In this document: positions 22,500 through 33,339 of the stretch, one piece after another
How the letters are laid out: each line of letters opens with the position of its first letter
Numbering within the stretch: the stretch's first letter is position 1
Assembly: GCA_032173965.1 (NCBI GenBank)
Contig: CM063289.1
Span: forward strand, 30,732,690 to 30,796,689
Origin: Sitta carolinensis
Taxonomy: Eukaryota; Chordata; Aves; Passeriformes; Sittidae
Direction: 5' to 3'
Length of the DNA: 64,000 bases
Position numbers and translations under genes: made by a program
Notes under the pieces: generated by a model
Told to the model about the DNA's origin: nothing
The model's database searches: none
What the model saw: only the letters and a program-made list of their open reading frames with translations

Positions 22500-24109
22500 C
22501 GCTTCAGAGCCCTGGGAGCAATACCTTGAAATGCCTGAAAAAGAAAGTGAATTTCCAGCTAGGAAAAGATTAAAAGGAGCTCCACGAAGAGCCTGATGTC
22601 TGAAATACCAAATGACCCAGGATTTAGAAGGCACAATGAGTTTAAAATGTCAGCTGCAACCACGGAGGGGTGATAATTCACTTTCAAGCTTCTGGGTAAG
22701 TCAGGTTTTCCTGGGAGCCGGAGTGGCTGCATCCCTCTGGGCAAGGGAGGGACACACAGAGAGCATCCCCAGGGGCTGGGAAGGGGCCAGGGGGCCTCAT
22801 GGACCCCCAGAGTGACTGGGGTGGGAAACTGGGGTTGGAGGGAGCCTTAAATATCCTCAGGGGAAGGAGAAATCCCCGCCGGGGCCGTGGCACCACCCCA
22901 GTGCCAGGCACGCCTCGGGTGCCCACGTGCCTTTGCAAGCTCTCCTTTCTTCCAATTTAGGGATTTTTGTACCTAATCCTGATGTTTTACACCAGCCAGC
23001 ACTCGTGGAAATATTTAAGACACCCTTAGCACAGATAGGATTATATGCAGACATCTCTCCTGGTGCTGAATAGAAAGGAACAAAGTAATATTATATCAGT
23101 ATCTCTAATTAATACAAGAGATTAGGAGAAGTGCTATGCTGGAACACACAAACCAGCATTTCCTAGCACCAAGGGCTGCATTAACCAGAAATAATTATAA
23201 GCTTTAATGCTGATGCTGTGTAGACAAAAGCACAGACCCCTTTAGGTTGTCTGAATAAGCAAGACTAATTCTGTTAAATGGATTATGCAGGGAGATGTTA
23301 ATAAGCGTTTCATTTAACTACATTCAGGTTAATCATTTACTAAAGGAAAGCCTTAATAAATTGGATTTTTTGGTGCAACATTTAAAATATACAGAGAAGG
23401 AAGGAATAAACTAACCCAAGGTCAAAGCAGTAAGGCAAGGAAAATAAAAAGGATGAAAGAGGCCAGGCTGTCAAATAACGTTCCTTTAAAAGAAAAGATG
23501 GGGAGATAATGGGCCTCAGAAGGCTCGGGCAGGCCCGGGGATAACATCTCTACATTTTGTCACACTTGAAGCTGGCAGAGGATTTATGGCCGTGGAGGAG
23601 AAGGTCGACAGTCCATAAAAGACTCTGTTAGAGCAGAGAGTGGGCAGAGGGAGAGAGCCCTGGAGCAGGGGAGGGCAGGGCAGAGACCAGGGAAAGCCAG
23701 GGGAAGCTGGAGCCTGGGAGAAGAACTCCTGGTGTGGGAAGGACTCAGGGAGAGGGATGAGTGCTGTCCCTGAAAATAAACCTTCTGATTTGTTTGGGTA
23801 TAGTGGAGTCAGCTCTCATGGATTGTGAGATAAACAAGGATCATGTTTGCATTGCTTTGTAAAAGATCTCACCTGATGGACTCTCAGGTGAGCAGTGGGG
23901 ATGGAGAGGTGGGAACTGCTCTGGGCAATCTCTGCTCACTGCCCAGAAACTGAGAGAGACGAGGGCAGCAATGAACTGGAGAGTTCTCTTCCCTGCCTGA
24001 ACCCCTGTGGTGTGTGTGTGTGCTGTGTGTTCCTGTCTGTGTCACAGGGACAGGTCAGGGCATGGCTGGGGAAGGGACAGGAGCTGGAAGATGGAGATCC
24101 TGAGGAGTG
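22500..24109. other. Unique intronic sequence with AT-rich island
   Basis: The part at 22,940-23,620 is AT-rich and repeat-free, with many TTAA/ATTAAT words, and is a conserved-element candidate. The rest is GC-moderate. A short TGTGTGTG run lies at about 24,010-24,030. No exon found. Confidence 0.4.
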
Positions 24110-24405
24110 GAAGGAATGGAGAATCCCTGAGGAGCTGGGAAGGGAATGGAGAATCCTTGAGGAGCTGGGAAGGGAATGGAGAATCCTGAGGAGCTGGGAA
24201 GGGAATGGGGAATCCCTGAGGAGCTGGGAAGGGAATGGAGAATCCTTGAGGAGCTGGAAGGACTGGAGAATCTGAGGACTGGGAAGGAATGGGGAATCCC
24301 TGAGGAGCTGGGAAGGGACTGGAGAATCCCTGAGGAGCTGGGAGGGATGGAGAATCCTGAGGGTGGGAAGGGAATGGAGAATCCCTGAGGAGCTGGGAAG
24401 GCTCA
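24110..24405 (+). repeat. 30-bp minisatellite, about 10 copies
   Basis: Copies of GAGAATCCCTGAGGAGCTGG plus GAAGGGAATG, with deletions in some units (around 24,260 and 24,345). Confidence 0.94.
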
Positions 24406-24479
24406 GCTGGAGCACAGGAGGCTCCAGAGGGATTTTTCCCTCTCTAGAATTCCCTGCCAGGAGGGGACAGCCGGGGGGA

Positions 24480-24640
24480 TTTGGGATCTGCTCCAGGAAC
24501 AGGGACAGGAGGGGAGGGAACGGCCCCAGGCTGGGCCAGGGTGGATTTGGGGAATATTCCTCCTGGAGAGGGCTGCCCAGCCTGGCCCAGCTGCCCGGCA
24601 GGCTTGGCAGGGGTGTCCCGTGAGCCTGCCCCTCCATCAT
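24480..24640 (+). mobile_element. CR1 fragment, sub-terminal part
   Basis: GGAACGGCCCCAGGCTGGGC, then GGATTTGGGGAATATTCCTC and GGCTGCCCAGCCTGGCCCAG, correspond to the CR1 region a few hundred bases before its 3' end. The terminal tail is missing. Confidence 0.7.
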
Positions 24641-25896
24641 CATCCTCAGTGGATATTCCAGCCCCGGCTGCTCCGTGGGCAGGATCTGGCTCTGGTGCAT
24701 TATCTGAGGAGCAGAGCTCAGCACTGCTGTGACAAATCTCTCTGAAAATCCTTGAGGAAGGGCACGGGGTATTGCAGGAGCTGTCCAAGAGCTGCTCTGC
24801 CCGCTGGATAAGCCAGAGCTGGGGAGGATAAAGCTGGGAAGTGCCAGGTGCTTAACGGAGGGGCTTTATCATCCCTGGGATGGGAGTGCTGGCAGAGAGA
24901 TTCAGGAGATGAGCCCCAGCAGAGTGATGGGGCTGATAAGAGAGGGCTGTTATCAGGCCCTGTCCATCAGCACCGCACAGGGCTGCTGGCAGGGCAGGGA
25001 CTAGAAAATGAAATGCTGATTTGTCCTTATTTCAAATTTAAATGGATAAAAAAAATAATTTCAGGAGTCTTAAAATGGGAAAACAGGCACTAAAATATGA
25101 TTGCTAGAACTGCAGAAGGAAAAAAAAATCAGCTGTTTTTCGTGCTAAAATCTGAAAGCTTAGTATTTTAAACACTTGAGACGTGCCACCAGCAATGTCT
25201 TAAAGTGAAATATCATCCCAGCCCGTGTTTGTGCATGCAAGAAAATGAGACAGAAAATTTTCTTGCTTCTGTCATGAAGACCCCGGTTGGGATGTGCCCT
25301 TGTGTCTAATTCAAAACTGATCCTGGTGCTGATTTTGACTGAGGTAAAATACAGAATATGATATTTACAGGCTGAAAAAAAAAAAAAAAGAGCCAAGCGA
25401 TGAGCACGTGGTAACCATGGCCACCAGCTGTGGAATTCTGAATTGTGGGGATCTTTGCCTGGGGCTGGGGCTCCCTGGCTGTGGGAGCCCTGGCCCCAGG
25501 AGGCAGAAGGAGACTCCCACTCCCTCCCTGCCCTCCAGAGCAGCCAGAGTCACCTTCCCCAACAAATAACTCATGCTAAGCACTGTAAACAGCCACAGAC
25601 TCATCTCACACTGCTAAAAATACGCCCAGCAATGGGGATTTTAAAGTCAGCTCCTTTCTGCTGGCGAGGGTGGCGGGGCTGCCAGCCCCAGTGTGCAGTG
25701 GCTCAAGCCAGAGCTGCTCAGGGAGGGCTGACAGCCTGGCTCACCGGGCTCAGGGAGGGCAAAAGAACCCTCTGGAACAAAGCATTTCCCAAGCCAGCAG
25801 CTGCTCTAGAGCACTGAGCGGTTCCTCGCTCAGTGGTACCTAAAAATCCCTGCAGCTCCTCTGTGGGATCTCGCTGTGGTTCCTCTCTGTAGGGAG
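24641..25896. other. Unique intronic sequence
   Basis: AT-rich at 25,000-25,400, including an A run of about 15 (25,376-25,389). Otherwise GC-moderate, with no exon recognised. Confidence 0.4.
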
Positions 25897-27302
25897 GAGA
25901 GAAGGGTCTGGAGAGCTCAGAGCCCCTGGCCAGGAGCCAGAGGGGCTCCAGGAGAGCTGGGAAAGGTCTGGAGAGCTCAGAGTCCCTGCCAGGAGCCAGA
26001 GGGGCTCCAGGAGAGATGGGAAGGGTCTGGATTGCTCAGAGCCCCTGCCAGGAGCCAGAGGGGCTCCAGGAGAGCTGGGAAGGGTCTGGATTGCTCAGAG
26101 TCCCAGCCAGGAGCCAGAGGGGCTCCAGGAGACTGGGAAAGGTCTGGAAGCTCAGAGCCCCTGGCAGGAGCCAGAGGGGCTCCAGGAGAGTGGGAAGGGT
26201 CTGGAGAGCTCAGAGCCCCTGCCAGGAGCCAGAGGGGCTCCAGGAGAGATGGGAAGGGTCTGGATTGCTCAGAGTCCCAGCCAGGAGCCAGAGGGGCTCC
26301 AGGAGAGCTGGGAAAGGTCTGGATTGCTCAGAGCCCCTGGCAGGAGCCAGAGGGGCTCCAGGAGAGCTGGAAGGTCTGGAGCTCAGAGCCCTGCAGGAGC
26401 AGAGGGCTCAGGAGATGGAAAGGTCTGGATTGCTCAGAGTCCCAGCCAGGAGCCAGAGGGGCTCCAGGAGAGCTGGGAAAGGTCTGGGATTGCTCAGAGC
26501 CCTGGCAGGAGCCAGAGGGGCTCCAGGAGAGCTGGGAAAGGTCTGGATTGCTCAGAGCCCTGGCAGGAGCCAGAGGGGCTCCAGGAGAGCTGGGAAAGGT
26601 CTGGAGAGCTCAGAGTCCCGCAGGAGCCAGAGGGGCTCCAGGAGAGCTGGGAAAGGTCTGGATTGCTCAGAGCCCCTGGCAGGAGCCAGAGGGGCTCCAG
26701 GAGAGCTGGGAAAGGTCTGGAGGCTCAGAGCCCCTGGCAGGAGCCAGAGGGGCTCCAGGAGAGCTGGGAAGGTCTGGATTGCTCAGAGCCCTGCCCGGAG
26801 CCAGAGGGGCTCCAGGAGAGCTGGGAAGGTCTGGATTGCTCAGAGCCCTGCCAGGAGCCAGAGGGGCTCCAGGAGAGCTGGGAAGGGTCTGGATTGCTCA
26901 GAGTCCCTGCCAGGAGCCAGAGGGGCTCCAGGAGAGCTGGGAAGGGTCTGGATGCTCAGAGTCCCAGCCAGGAGCCAGAGGGGCTCCAGGAGAGTGGGAA
27001 GGGTCTGGATTGCTCAGAGCCCCTGCCAGGAGCCAGAGGGGCTCCAGGAGAGATGGGGGGTCTCACCTGGGCAGGAGAAGGGTCTGGATTGCTCAGAATC
27101 CTGCCAGGAGCCAGAGGGGCTCCAGGAGAGATGGGGGGTCTCACCTGGGCAGGAGAAGGGTCTGGATGCTCAGAGCCCCTGCCAGGAGCCAGAGGGGCTC
27201 CAGGAGAGATGGGGGGTCTCACCTGGGCAGGAGAAGGGTCTAGATTGCTCAGAGCCCCTGCCAGGAGCCAGAGGGGCTCCAGGAGACGTGGGAAGGGACT
27301 GG
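25897..27302 (+). repeat. 59-bp minisatellite, about 23 copies
   Basis: Each unit joins GGTCTGGATTGCTCAGAGCC, CCTGGCAGGAGCCAGAGGGG and CTCCAGGAGAGCTGGGAAA. Some units have GGAGAGCTCAG instead of GGATTGCTCAG. The last three full units (27,055-27,240) are longer because TGGGGGGTCTCACCTGGGCA is inserted. The unit and its variants lack stops in several frames, so open frames of 438-605 codons appear and are not genes. Confidence 0.95.
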
Positions 27303-27364
27303 GGACAAGGGATGGGGGCACACGGGAATGGATCCCAGTGCCAGAGGGCAGGGCTGGGTGGGAT

Positions 27365-27570
27365 ATTGGGAACTGGGAATTGCTCCCTGGCAGGGTGGGC
27401 AAGCCCTGGAATAGAATTCCCAGAGCAGCTGTGGCTGCCCCTGGATCCCTGGCAGTGCCCAGGGCCAGGCTGGAACAGCCTGGGACAGGGGGAGGGGTCC
27501 CTGCCCTGGCAGGGGGGGCACTGGGTGAGCTCTGCAGTCCCTCCCAACCCATTCCAGCATCCTGAGAATG
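27365..27570 (+). mobile_element. CR1 LINE 3'-end fragment
   Basis: Contains GGCTGCCCCTGGATCCCTGG, GGGACAGGGGGAGGGGTCCC and CTCCCAACCCATTCCAGCAT in CR1 order. It lies about 60 bp to the right of the 59-bp array. Confidence 0.82.
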
Positions 27571-29093
27571 TCCCTGGGTGTGCCTGGAGCGGAGCAGGGG
27601 GGCTGCTCGGGCAGGGCAGGGCGAGCTTCAGTGCCAGCTCCAGAAACAGCCCCGTTCCCAACCTCCACACACAGCCCAGGTATCTCCAGCGGAGTCTCAC
27701 GGAGACGGAGATGAACCTGCTGATATCAAACAGAAACACCTCCTCTGGAAGCGTGCACGGGAGGAGAACCCCGCCAATGCCTCGAGGGGATGAATGGAGC
27801 TCGGAGAGCTCCGAGTTCAGCAGCATGAAATAGCACAAACCCGATGGACTCGGATTCTGCTGCGAGGAATATTTCACAACCCCGAGAAGTATTTATGAGG
27901 AAAATTACTGTGAGGGAACGGAATGAAATTTGGCTTTATATATCATCCTTTATGCTCGATGTCCCGTTTCTTTGTGCGGCTGCAGAGTGTTGGAAAAATG
28001 AAACATCCCTGAGGAGCTCGGGGAGAAGGATGGGATCAGCCTTGAGCAGTGAGCTGGGGCAGACAGAGCAGGCACGAGCCCAGCCTGGCATGAACCCGCG
28101 TTTCTCCACCTCGTCCCTGCCCTGAGCCAGCCCAGGGGATGGGGAAATCAGCCAAGGGAGCAGGGAATCCATGGCTCCGGGCAGCAGGAGCTGCCCCCTC
28201 ACCCACGGACCCAAATCGTGGCCCCTGGGCCCTCTAGCCCTGCCCGAGCTCTGCTGGGGCTCTGGCAGCCTCGGGACATTCCCTGGGGAGCCTGGGCAGA
28301 GCCCAGCACTCCCTGGGGGAAGAACCTTTCCTGATCTCCAGCCGGAATGGATGAGGTGCCTGAGCAAGGCGTGCCTGCCCTTGTAAGGACCCTCTGGATC
28401 TGCTGCTCTTGGCACAGTCAGGGCAAAGGAAACCCCAAATCCAGCTTGGATCTCTGAGTCCAAACCCTCTGGTGTTGTCTGGAAGAAGTGGCATGGCAAC
28501 AGCTGTCGGGGCAGAGGGGAGCAGCCGTGGGAGGGATGCCTGGAAGGGAGCAGGCAGATCCTGTGCTGTTTCTGGACACTGTCAGTCTGCTGGGACACAG
28601 CTGGGCTGGGGCTCCATCCCCTCCCACACCTGCCCCACTTCTGGGCTCATCTACAACCCAACCTTGCTCAGCCTGGAGTGAAACAGAACCCAAGCCTGAG
28701 GCTGGGTCCTGCCCAGAATCCAAAATTAAACAGGAGGACGGCTCAGGATCTTCCACATGGACGTGGCAAACACAGCTCTGGAGCAGAGCACTTGGAGAAC
28801 AAAGCAGGGCAGAGCCAGAGGAAGCCCTGGGAGAAGGAAGCTGCTCATTCCCCCATCCCTGGGGTGGCACAGCTCCCACCTGTGACCCCGGGCAGGAGCT
28901 CTGGGAAGGCTCCCCAGGGAAGGAGGGCGGGAGGAGCCGAGCACTGAGGCTCTCCAGGAGGGAGATGCTCGCACCAAGAGGGATCTTGGGGATCTCTGGA
29001 GCCACCTGCCAGGCTTCCAGCTGGATCAGCTCCCCCCTCACACGTGGGCCCTGGCGGGAAGGCTGCTGGGGAGCTCAGGTTCTGTCTCTCCAG
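27571..29093. other. Unique intronic sequence
   Basis: CpG-containing, repeat-poor stretch at 27,690-27,990, then GC-rich sequence. Long open frames on both strands (for example 28,488-29,255 plus and 28,418-29,041 minus) reflect GC content and have no recognisable domains. Confidence 0.4.
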
Positions 29094-29145
29094 ATCATTC
29101 TGGCAGCCTACAATAACTGCTTCCCTGACAATGTGCCTCTCATTT
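29094..29145 (+). other. Exon-like segment, plus strand
   Basis: A pyrimidine-rich acceptor (TTCTGTCTCTCCAG) is followed by a 52-base open stretch and a near-consensus donor (TTT|GTAAGTG). It lies on the strand opposite to NEGR1. It could be an antisense or lncRNA exon, or a chance arrangement. Confidence 0.2.
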
Positions 29146-30094
29146 GTAAGTGTCACGTTGGAGACAAGGAAAAGCGTTTTAATGTGACAGAAAAATTTGA
29201 CTTGGGAGCTAATTACTTTAATTTGAGAGAATTTTTGGCTCATCTGCATACTTGACAATTATTTACAACTTACATTGGTAATTAGAGGTTGGGTCTTGTG
29301 CTGAAATATTGCAAATGGCTTTGGAGACATTTGCTGATCCTCCTAACTTTGAGAGGAAATGAATTTATTAGTAGTTAATATGTAAAATATTTGTACTCTG
29401 ACCTTTTGTTAAACATTCTTCCTATATTTTAAATGATTGGTTGTCAGAGCCATTTTTCTCCAAGTGACGTGTGACATTGTAAATAAGCTCTTGAATTAAG
29501 CAGCACATTAAATCTCCATGTTCAGTGGCAACCTTTGATAGTTCTCATATATCAGGAAGATTTTGTTGGTTCTGCTGTGTTGAGGCAATGTCATACAGCA
29601 GCGTGAATGATAATTTTTTACACTGAACTTTCCAGTTTCTGCACGGTTTCCACATCATTCTTGTGCTCTTGACAAAGGATGTGGAGTTGGGCAGGTTGGA
29701 ACATGATTTCTCTCGGTTTTTTGGTGTAAGCTTTTGGCTGGAAGTGCTGGTAGCCTTTCAGCAAATCTTCCACTGCAGTGGCTGGCAGATGATTTCTAAG
29801 ATGTGGGGTTTATTCAGATTTCTGTTGATTTTCTTAAACATTTCTGGTGGGTTCCCCTAGGTCATATTTCAGCGTGGGGCATGTATTCCTCTCTTTTTTA
29901 CAGGAATATTAAACTCCCCATAATCCATGGAAATTTATTCCCAAACTGTGCCAATAGCCAAGGAATTAATCACCAATAGAGGTTCCATTAGAAGGAGGTG
30001 AGGGATGAAATAAAGAACCAAGCCCAGCTGTTTGCTGCTCCCAGAAGCTGCAGTGGCACCTGGAATGAGAGCTCAGGCTGGATCAGGGCAGCTC
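29146..30094. other. AT-rich unique island, possible conserved non-coding DNA
   Basis: About 900 bp of AT-rich, repeat-free sequence. It begins abruptly at the exon-like segment and extends to the CR1 fragment at 30,095. Confidence 0.4.
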
Positions 30095-30680
30095 AGGGGG
30101 GACAGCAGCAGGAATTTCCCATGGGAAGGGGGGTCAGGGACTGGGACAGACCAGGGAGGGTTGGAGTGTCCATCCCTGGAGTGCCCAGGGAATTCCTGGG
30201 GGTTGGAGTGCTCATCCCTGGGGTTGGAGTGCCCGTCCCTGGAGCGCCCAGGGAATTCCTGGGGGTTGGAGTTTCCATCCCTTGGGTTGGAGTTTCCATC
30301 CCTGGGGGTTGGAAGTGCCCATCCCTAGGGTGCCCAGGGAGTTCCTGGGTGTTGGAATGCCCATCTCTGGGGGCTGGAGTCCCCATCCCTGGGGTTGGAG
30401 TGCTCATCCCTGGGGTGCCCAAGGAATTCCTGGGGGTTTCAGTGCCCATCCCTGGGGTTGGAGTTTCCATCCCTGGGGGTTGGAGTGCCCATCCCTAGGG
30501 TGCTCAGGGAATTCCTGGGTGTTGGAATGCCCATCCCTGGGGGTTGGAGTTTCCATCCCTGGGGTGCTCAGGGAATTCCTGGAGGTGCTGGGGACAGGGT
30601 GGGCATGGGGCAGGGACGGCACTGGTTGATCCGGGGGGGCTTTTCCAGCCCCAGTGGTTTTGGGATTGAGTGACTCTGTG
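30095..30680 (+). mobile_element. CR1 fragment split by a minisatellite
   Basis: CR1-like sequence on the left (30,095-30,168, with AGGAATTTCCCATGGGAAGG) and CR1 tail on the right (30,596-30,680, with GGGCTTTTCCAGCCCCAGTG) flank the tandem array at 30,166-30,596. The two flanks are in the same orientation and in consistent order, so they are one element. Confidence 0.7.
30166..30596 (+). repeat. CR1-derived minisatellite
   Basis: Tandem words GGTTGGAGTGCCCATCCCTG, GGGTGCCCAGGGAATTCCTG and GGGTTGGAGTTTCCATCCC form units of about 20 bp and composites of about 60 bp. The core matches the CR1 phrase GGAGTCCCCATCCCTGGAGG, so the array appears to be an amplification of the host element. Confidence 0.9.
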
Positions 30681-31298
30681 CCCCCACAGCCCCGCCCTGG
30701 GTGCCAGGGCACAGCCACGGTCGAGGGGCACAGGGACAGTCCCTGCACAGGGGCACCCGGGCGGGCTGGCACCGAAACCCGCCCGGTTCCACCGGCAGGG
30801 AGGATGGCACGGGTGCCCCTGGCAGCTCTCCCTCCCCACGGCCACCCTTCCCTGCCGGCAGTCATGAGGGATGATTGCAATTTCCACGGGGCTGTGTATG
30901 CAAGGAACAGCCATCACTCACGGCAGCCTGAGCTATTGGCTCCTCACACCCAGGAGCGTTTGTCTGCAGCCCCTGACGTGACATTAACTATTCATGGGAC
31001 TCCGGAGTGTTCAAACACTGCCCCAGCGAAATTGTTGCTACTTTTCAAGTTGATTGAGCTCTTGCCCGAGCCCGGCTGTGCTGCAGCCAGCGCAGGGCTC
31101 TGCACAGCAGCGGTGCTGGAGGGTCCCGGGGCTGGGCTGGGAGATGTCCGTGCCCTGGGTTCTCCCCCCAGCTCACCCACCAGCGCTGCCTCCGGGTGGG
31201 CACTGGGAGTTAATTTAACGCCTGGACACTCTGCTGAGGAGATCTGCCACTCTGAGCACGCCGTTTGCAGCTGGGGCTCCCTGCCCATCCATCACTGA
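30681..31298. other. Unique intronic sequence
   Basis: GC-rich at first, then a repeat-free stretch (30,870-31,070) with AT-rich words that could be conserved non-coding sequence. No exon recognised. Confidence 0.35.
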
Positions 31299-31668
31299 CC
31301 CCGCTGAGGGATCCTGGTGGGGTGGGCAGGGATGGGGGGCTGAGCCCACAGATCCCCAGAGCAGCCCTGGACCCCGCTGAGGGATCCTGGTGGGGTGGGC
31401 AGGGATGGGGGGCTGAGCCCACAGATCCCCAGAGCAGCCCTGGACCCCGCTGAGGGATCCTGGTGGGGTGGGCAGGGATGGGGGGCTGAGCCCACAGATC
31501 CCAGAGCAGCCCTGGACCCCTGCATGAGGGACCTGGTGGGGTGGGCAGGGATGGGGGGCTGAGCCCACAGATCCCCAGAGCAGCCCTGGACCCCGCTGAG
31601 GGATCCTGGTGGGGTGGGCAGGGATGGGGGGGCTGAGCCCACAGATCCCCAGAGCAGCCCTGGACCCC
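31299..31668 (+). repeat. 73-bp minisatellite, about 5 copies
   Basis: Near-perfect copies of a 73-bp unit beginning CCCCGCTGAGGGATCCTGG and ending CAGAGCAGCCCTGGA. One unit has GCATGAGGGACC. The last copy runs directly into CR1 sequence. Confidence 0.95.
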
Positions 31669-31802
31669 TGGCAGTGCCCCAGGACACTGGGCTGGGAACA
31701 CCCTGGGGCGGTGGGAGGGGTCCCTGCCATGGCAGGGGGGGCACTGGAGGGGATTTATGGAAGCTCCCTCCCAGCCCAAACCACTCTGTGGTTCTGTGGA
31801 AT
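31663..31802 (+). mobile_element. CR1 LINE 3'-end fragment
   Basis: CCTGGACCCCTGGCAGTGCC, then GGTGGGAGGGGTCCCTGCCA and CAAACCACTCTGTGGTTCTG, give a clear CR1 end. The left side is replaced by the 73-bp array. Confidence 0.85.
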
Positions 31803-32875
31803 GGTTTACATACAATCTCTGTTCCCTAGCAGGAATTATTTGGGATTGCAGCAGGAGCTGTTTTGCCATCGGGAGGACTCGGAGCTCTTGCAGCTGCCTG
31901 TGGGTGAGAGGGAATGATCCCCCCTTCTTCGGGGTTGGATTTCTGCTGGGGGTGCCTTTCCAGAGCCCCTCACCCTTCCTGCCTGCTGCTGCTCTGCAGC
32001 TTTTCCTGCTGCTGGGGGATTTTGCATCAGGAAGCTTTTCATGCCCCAGCCCTCCCCACTCGCTTTTCAGCTTAATCCTGAGGATTTTGGAGACATTACA
32101 GCTCAGCTTTGCATATGTTATTACACAGAAGAGAGGAAAAAGCCCCCAACAGCTGAGATTTTTCAAAGCTGACTGGGAGTTTGAGGCATGCAGGTTCTGT
32201 TAAGAGTCATGCCTTTGAAAATCTCTATCAATTAGTACAGCACTTTGGTGCTTTTGGGACAGAGATGAATGCCTTAAAACTGACTCTGACAGCCTTGGAG
32301 ACACGTGCAGAAAGACATTCTGCCTCAAAACCAATCTTTTTTCCCTAGTTTGTACCGTGTACAGCCCTAAGTACTGAAATCCTTCAGGTTTCTCCAACAC
32401 CTGGCTGGGAACTGGACAGTTCCTGCATTGGACAGGGTGGGATTCCCAGCCCTGTAAAACACAGCTCCTTCTCTTGGGGGCTGGGCTGGGCCCTTCCAGC
32501 TCAGGATATTCTGTGATCCTGGGAAAAGGAGCACTCAGTGGGACTGTGCAAGGCTGGAGGTTTGGGATGCTGGTCACAGCAAGCCAGGCACTGCTCCTCC
32601 TGCAGCCTCTGCAGCCAGAGCTCTTGGCTCTGACAGGTTCCTGAGGATTGCTCAAATGGAGAGCAGTCCCTGTTTGCCCACAGGAAGTTTGTTCTCGAGC
32701 TTCCCAAACCCTGGAATTCCTGACCTGCCTGGCTCTGGCAGAGAACTCATCCTGGGTGGGTTTGTGTGGGGGATGCTGAGGGGTTCAATCACTGCAGGGC
32801 AGAGGGAGAGCCCCTGCAGCCCCAGTGCTCAGGGGCCAGCACTGCCCTCCTGGGAGATCACTGGGAGTGGGAGGA
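31803..32875. other. Unique intronic sequence with a CR1 scrap
   Basis: Mixed composition. The bases around 32,480-32,522 (CCCTTCCAGCTCAGGATATT, CTGTGATCC) are a short CR1 tail of the subfamily seen at 34,880 and 57,045. Confidence 0.4.
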
Positions 32876-33339
32876 ACGAGGGATTTGTCCTTCCAAAGGA
32901 GCCTTGGGGCTGCTGGGGATAAAACCAGCACTGGGAGAGAAAAGCAACAATGGGAAGGGTTCCACTGACTGAGGAATGGAAAAAAGAGATTTGCCTTCAC
33001 AGACCAAACTGTGGGTTTGCTGAGAAATGGGATTGGATGTTGGAAGGTGAAAGAAACAATGGGGAGAGTCCATCAATTCCATAAGGATGAACAATTGAAG
33101 GGAGGGTTATCCATGAGAGGGGAATCTCAGGGGTCAGGGGTTCAGGGCAGGCTGTGCCTCTGCAGGGGGGAAAGAGAGAGGGAAATGGGGCTGGGAAAGG
33201 GGGATAAAAAGGAGGGAAAATCCTCCAAAAATGGGAGAAACCCCATGGGCTCTGCCTTTACTGCAGTCAGGTCCAAGGGCTCCTCTGTCTCCTTTGGGAC
33301 ACAAACTCTGGGGTCTGGGGATTCATTCCCTGACAAGAG
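32876..33339 (+). mobile_element. Dispersed repeat A, copy 1
   Basis: A segment of about 460 bp that recurs almost unchanged at 58,545-59,020. Differences are single-base changes and short indels (for example GACCAAACTG versus GACAAACTG), plus a short extra segment in copy 2. It is purine-rich with no credible coding frame. It is likely a fragment of a retroviral LTR or internal region, but the family is not recognised. Confidence 0.75.

Noticed and set aside
26016..27833. 605-codon open frame (and 438-455 codon frames) across the 59-bp array
   Set aside because: The unit length is not a multiple of three and several frames are open at once, so the peptide is a by-product of a stop-poor repeat.
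28488..29255. 255-codon open frame on the plus strand
   Set aside because: GC-rich chance frame spanning non-homogeneous sequence. Only its end overlaps the exon-like segment, and no domain is visible.
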